Below the pieces are notes generated by a model. It did not search any database. It was given only the letters and a program-made list of their open reading frames with translations, and had not been told where the DNA came from. From the NCBI GenBank assembly GCA_023441845.1, contig JAEZNF010000204.1, positions 1 to 7,139 on the forward strand: a stretch of DNA of 7,139 bases, read 5' to 3'. Source of the DNA: Bacillota bacterium (lineage in GTDB: Bacteria; Bacillota; Clostridia; Acetivibrionales; DSM-2933). The position numbers and the translations under genes are program-made. Shown in pieces: positions 5,171 through 7,139 of the stretch (position 1 is its first letter; each line of letters opens with the position of its first letter).

Positions 5171-6022
5171 CTGAAGACTAGGGTTATTAGCGGAGTAGTG
5201 GGTTCGATTTTACTTTTTATCACTGTGTTTTTAGGTAAGATTTCTTTGAGTGTCGGTGTGTTTCTTATAGGTTTAATTGGGGTTTTTGAGTTTTACAATG
5301 CTGTTTCAAATGTTGGGTATAAGCCTTTGAGGTTTGTAGGATATATTTCATGCATCCCCATTATCTTAATTGGTTTAAATGGCGGGAATGAAAGCATCAG
5401 GGATTATCTGGCGCTTATAAGATCTACAAATTATATTTTAATGGCATTGTTTTTAGTTGTTGTAGCTTTATTGAGTATAATAGTCTTCTTTCATGAGAAA
5501 CACAATATAGTAGATGTATCTCTTACTGTTTTCGGGGCTTTATATATACCGTTTTTACTATATTTTATCGTACTTACCAGAAACCTTGAACATGGATTTT
5601 ACTATTTGTGGCTGATATTTATAGGAGCATTTGCCACCGATATATTTGCATACTTTTCAGGCAAACTGTTCGGAAAGAATAAGCTTTTGCCTGCCATAAG
5701 TCCTAAAAAAACCCTTGAAGGTTCTGCCGGAGGAATTTTGGGCTGCATGGTACTAACATATATTTATGGCCTTTTTATAAATGCAATGATTACAAGTGAA
5801 GGGTCAGCCGCTATACCGGCCTATCATTTCATGATTCTTGGTGCGTTAAACGGCATAATAGCCCAGGTTGGTGATTGGTCTGCATCAGCTATAAAAAGGT
5901 TTTCCAGGTTAAAAGATTTCGGTAATATCATGCCAGGGCATGGCGGTGTTCTTGACAGATTTGACAGCATACTGTTCGTAGCGCCTACGGTATTTTTCTA
6001 TTTAAGCTTGATAGTATTTTAA
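5168..6022 (+). CDS. cdsA: Phosphatidate cytidylyltransferase (CDP-diacylglycerol synthase)
   Basis: Integral membrane enzyme that joins CTP and phosphatidic acid to give CDP-diacylglycerol, the precursor of phosphatidylglycerol and related lipids. The 284-residue product is of normal length and mostly hydrophobic, with several likely membrane segments (for example around residues 10-40, 57-70, 90-108, 119-136, 145-164, 188-206 and 268-283). The full family signature lies at 240-266: S-A-I-K-R, then K249-D250, then P256-G-H-G-G and D263-R-F-D266, which hold the metal- and CTP-binding residues. LLPAISPKKTLEG (173-185) is a second conserved loop. It starts with TTG and sits between uppS and dxr, the usual Firmicutes order. 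Confidence 0.97.
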   Translation: MLKTRVISGVVGSILLFITVFLGKISLSVGVFLIGLIGVFEFYNAVSNVGYKPLRFVGYISCIPIILIGLNGGNESIRDYLALIRSTNYILMALFLVVVALLSIIVFFHEKHNIVDVSLTVFGALYIPFLLYFIVLTRNLEHGFYYLWLIFIGAFATDIFAYFSGKLFGKNKLLPAISPKKTLEGSAGGILGCMVLTYIYGLFINAMITSEGSAAIPAYHFMILGALNGIIAQVGDWSASAIKRFSRLKDFGNIMPGHGGVLDRFDSILFVAPTVFFYLSLIVF

Positions 6023-6042
6023 TCAATATTTAAGAGTATAAA

Positions 6043-6060
6043 ATGTTTTTCGGGAAACAT
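6043..6060 (+). other. Small inverted repeat in the cdsA-dxr gap
   Basis: ATGTTT (6043-6048) and AAACAT (6055-6060) can form a 6-bp stem with loop TTCGGG, seven bases before the dxr ribosome site AGGAGA (6067-6072). No T tract follows. It may be an intercistronic stability or processing element, or chance. Confidence 0.25.
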
Positions 6061-6077
6061 GTAAACAGGAGAATAAT

Positions 6078-7139
6078 ATGGCAAGAAATATATCAATATT
6101 AGGGTCAACCGGCTCTATTGGCGTTCAAACGCTGGATGTTGCACGAAATTTAGGGCTTAACGTATTAGGTTTGACAGCCCAATTGAACATAGATTTGCTT
6201 GAAAAACAGGCCAGGGAATTCAAGCCTGTTCTTGTAGCAGTAGGTAATGATAAGGCGGCTGGAGAACTTCGTATAAGGCTTAGGGATTCCGGTATTGAGG
6301 TTTTAAGCGGTATTGAAGGAATAAAAAAAGTTGCTGCCATAGAATCTGTTGATACGGTGGTTGCATCAATAGTGGGAATTGCAGGACTTATACCTACTAT
6401 GGAAGCCATCAGGCACAAGAAGGACATAGCGCTGGCCAATAAGGAAACGCTTGTAACAGCAGGTGCCCTGGTAATGTCTGAAGCTAAAAAGAACAACGTA
6501 AACATTTTACCTGTTGACAGTGAACATTCGGCTATTTTTCAGAGCATAATGGGTAACAATAGTAGTGATATATCAAAAATTATTTTAACTGCATCCGGAG
6601 GCCCTTTTAGAGGAAAGACAAGGGAAGAACTCAAAAAAGTCAAACCCGAGGAAGCGTTAAAACACCCCAACTGGGTTATGGGCAGTAAAATTACTATTGA
6701 TTCGGCAACTTTGATGAATAAAGGACTTGAGGTAATAGAAGCAAAATGGCTGTTTGATGTAGAACCTGACAGGATACAGGTTTTGGTCCACCCTCAAAGT
6801 GTTATTCATTCCATGGTTGAATATAAAGACGGATCCATTATTGCACAGATGGGTTCACCCGATATGAGAATACCCATTCAATTTGCATTGACATACCCCG
6901 GAAGGTGCGGCAATGAGTTTAGCAAGCTGGACTTATTAAAGGCCAAAAATTTAACGTTTGAAGATCCCGACATTGAAGCTTTTCCCGCGCTTGGCCTTGC
7001 CTATGAGGCGTTAAGGGCAGGGGGAACAATGCCGGTAGTACTGAATGCCGCAAATGAAGTTTCGGTAGGATTATTCCTAAAAGGAGAAATAGGATTTCCT
7101 GATATAGCACATATTGTAGAAAAAGTAATGGAAATACAC
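6078..7139 (+). CDS. dxr: 1-deoxy-D-xylulose 5-phosphate reductoisomerase (partial, 3' end outside window)
   Basis: Second enzyme of the MEP isoprenoid pathway: rearranges and reduces DXP to MEP with NADPH and a divalent metal, in the cytoplasm. The frame stays open for 354 codons to the window edge; the family averages about 380, so only the end of the C-terminal helical domain is missing. GSTGSIG (residues 9-15) is the NADPH glycine loop. LANKETLVTAG is the conserved linker region. VDSEH gives metal ligands Asp147 and Glu149 (E. coli Asp150, Glu152), and NKGLE gives Glu218 (E. coli Glu231). HPNW begins at His196 (E. coli His209), and MGSPDMRIPIQFAL follows the flexible loop. AGGAGA five nucleotides upstream sets the ATG. 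Its product supplies precursors for UppS in the same cluster. Confidence 0.97.
   Translation, partial: MARNISILGSTGSIGVQTLDVARNLGLNVLGLTAQLNIDLLEKQAREFKPVLVAVGNDKAAGELRIRLRDSGIEVLSGIEGIKKVAAIESVDTVVASIVGIAGLIPTMEAIRHKKDIALANKETLVTAGALVMSEAKKNNVNILPVDSEHSAIFQSIMGNNSSDISKIILTASGGPFRGKTREELKKVKPEEALKHPNWVMGSKITIDSATLMNKGLEVIEAKWLFDVEPDRIQVLVHPQSVIHSMVEYKDGSIIAQMGSPDMRIPIQFALTYPGRCGNEFSKLDLLKAKNLTFEDPDIEAFPALGLAYEALRAGGTMPVVLNAANEVSVGLFLKGEIGFPDIAHIVEKVMEIH

Noticed and set aside
6125..6505. 126-codon minus-strand frame opposite dxr
   Set aside because: Antisense to the conserved NADPH-binding region of DXR; its composition is that expected from the complementary strand.
1..7139. Mobile elements, CRISPR arrays, tRNA or rRNA genes, phage or defence genes
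   Set aside because: No terminal inverted repeats, transposase, regularly spaced repeats, cloverleaf structures or defence-type motifs were seen. The window is accounted for by one MBOAT gene and a conserved housekeeping cluster.

Overview
The window looks like a piece of a low-GC Firmicutes chromosome, most likely class Clostridia. The evidence is the A+T-rich sequence, strong GGAGG-type ribosome binding sites, the short EF-Ts, and the gene order rpsB-tsf-pyrH-frr-uppS-cdsA-dxr that is conserved across Firmicutes. The proteins resemble those of cellulolytic clostridia (Ruminiclostridium/Acetivibrio type), but that finer placement comes from memory of the family and was not tested by alignment.

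Layout. Positions 1-903, minus strand: the N-terminal 301 codons of a membrane-bound O-acyltransferase (MBOAT, AlgI/DltB type), with its remainder off the left edge. Positions 904-1175: a divergent control region with a consensus sigma-A promoter firing left into the MBOAT gene, a second promoter firing right, and a roughly 100-nt leader before rpsB that can fold. Positions 1176-2693: rpsB and tsf, separated by a GC-rich terminator-like hairpin and closed by a perfect intrinsic terminator. Positions 2834-4318: pyrH, frr and a 67-codon PASTA-like gene packed closely together. Positions 4310-4402: a hairpin over the small gene's stop codon, then a good promoter candidate. Positions 4403-7139: uppS, cdsA and dxr, with dxr running off the right edge about 25-30 codons before its expected end.

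How the genes fit together. The first half serves translation: ribosomal protein S2, elongation factor Ts, ribosome recycling factor, and UMP kinase, which feeds pyrimidine nucleotide supply. The second half serves the cell envelope: DXR commits carbon to the MEP isoprenoid pathway, UppS builds the undecaprenyl carrier lipid from those isoprenoids, and CdsA makes CDP-diacylglycerol for phospholipids. The hairpins and promoter candidates suggest at least three transcription units (rpsB-tsf, pyrH-frr-PASTA, uppS-cdsA-dxr) with some read-through, rather than one operon. The MBOAT gene is transcribed away from the cluster and probably belongs to an unrelated polysaccharide O-acetylation locus.

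Most of the window is ordinary, conserved housekeeping sequence, and I do not see an undescribed defence, mobile or biosynthetic system. The points most worth a second look are the stand-alone PASTA-like protein between frr and uppS, the foldable rpsB leader, the His-to-Asn change in the MBOAT signature motif, and a conservative Arg-to-Lys change at a diphosphate-binding position of UppS.
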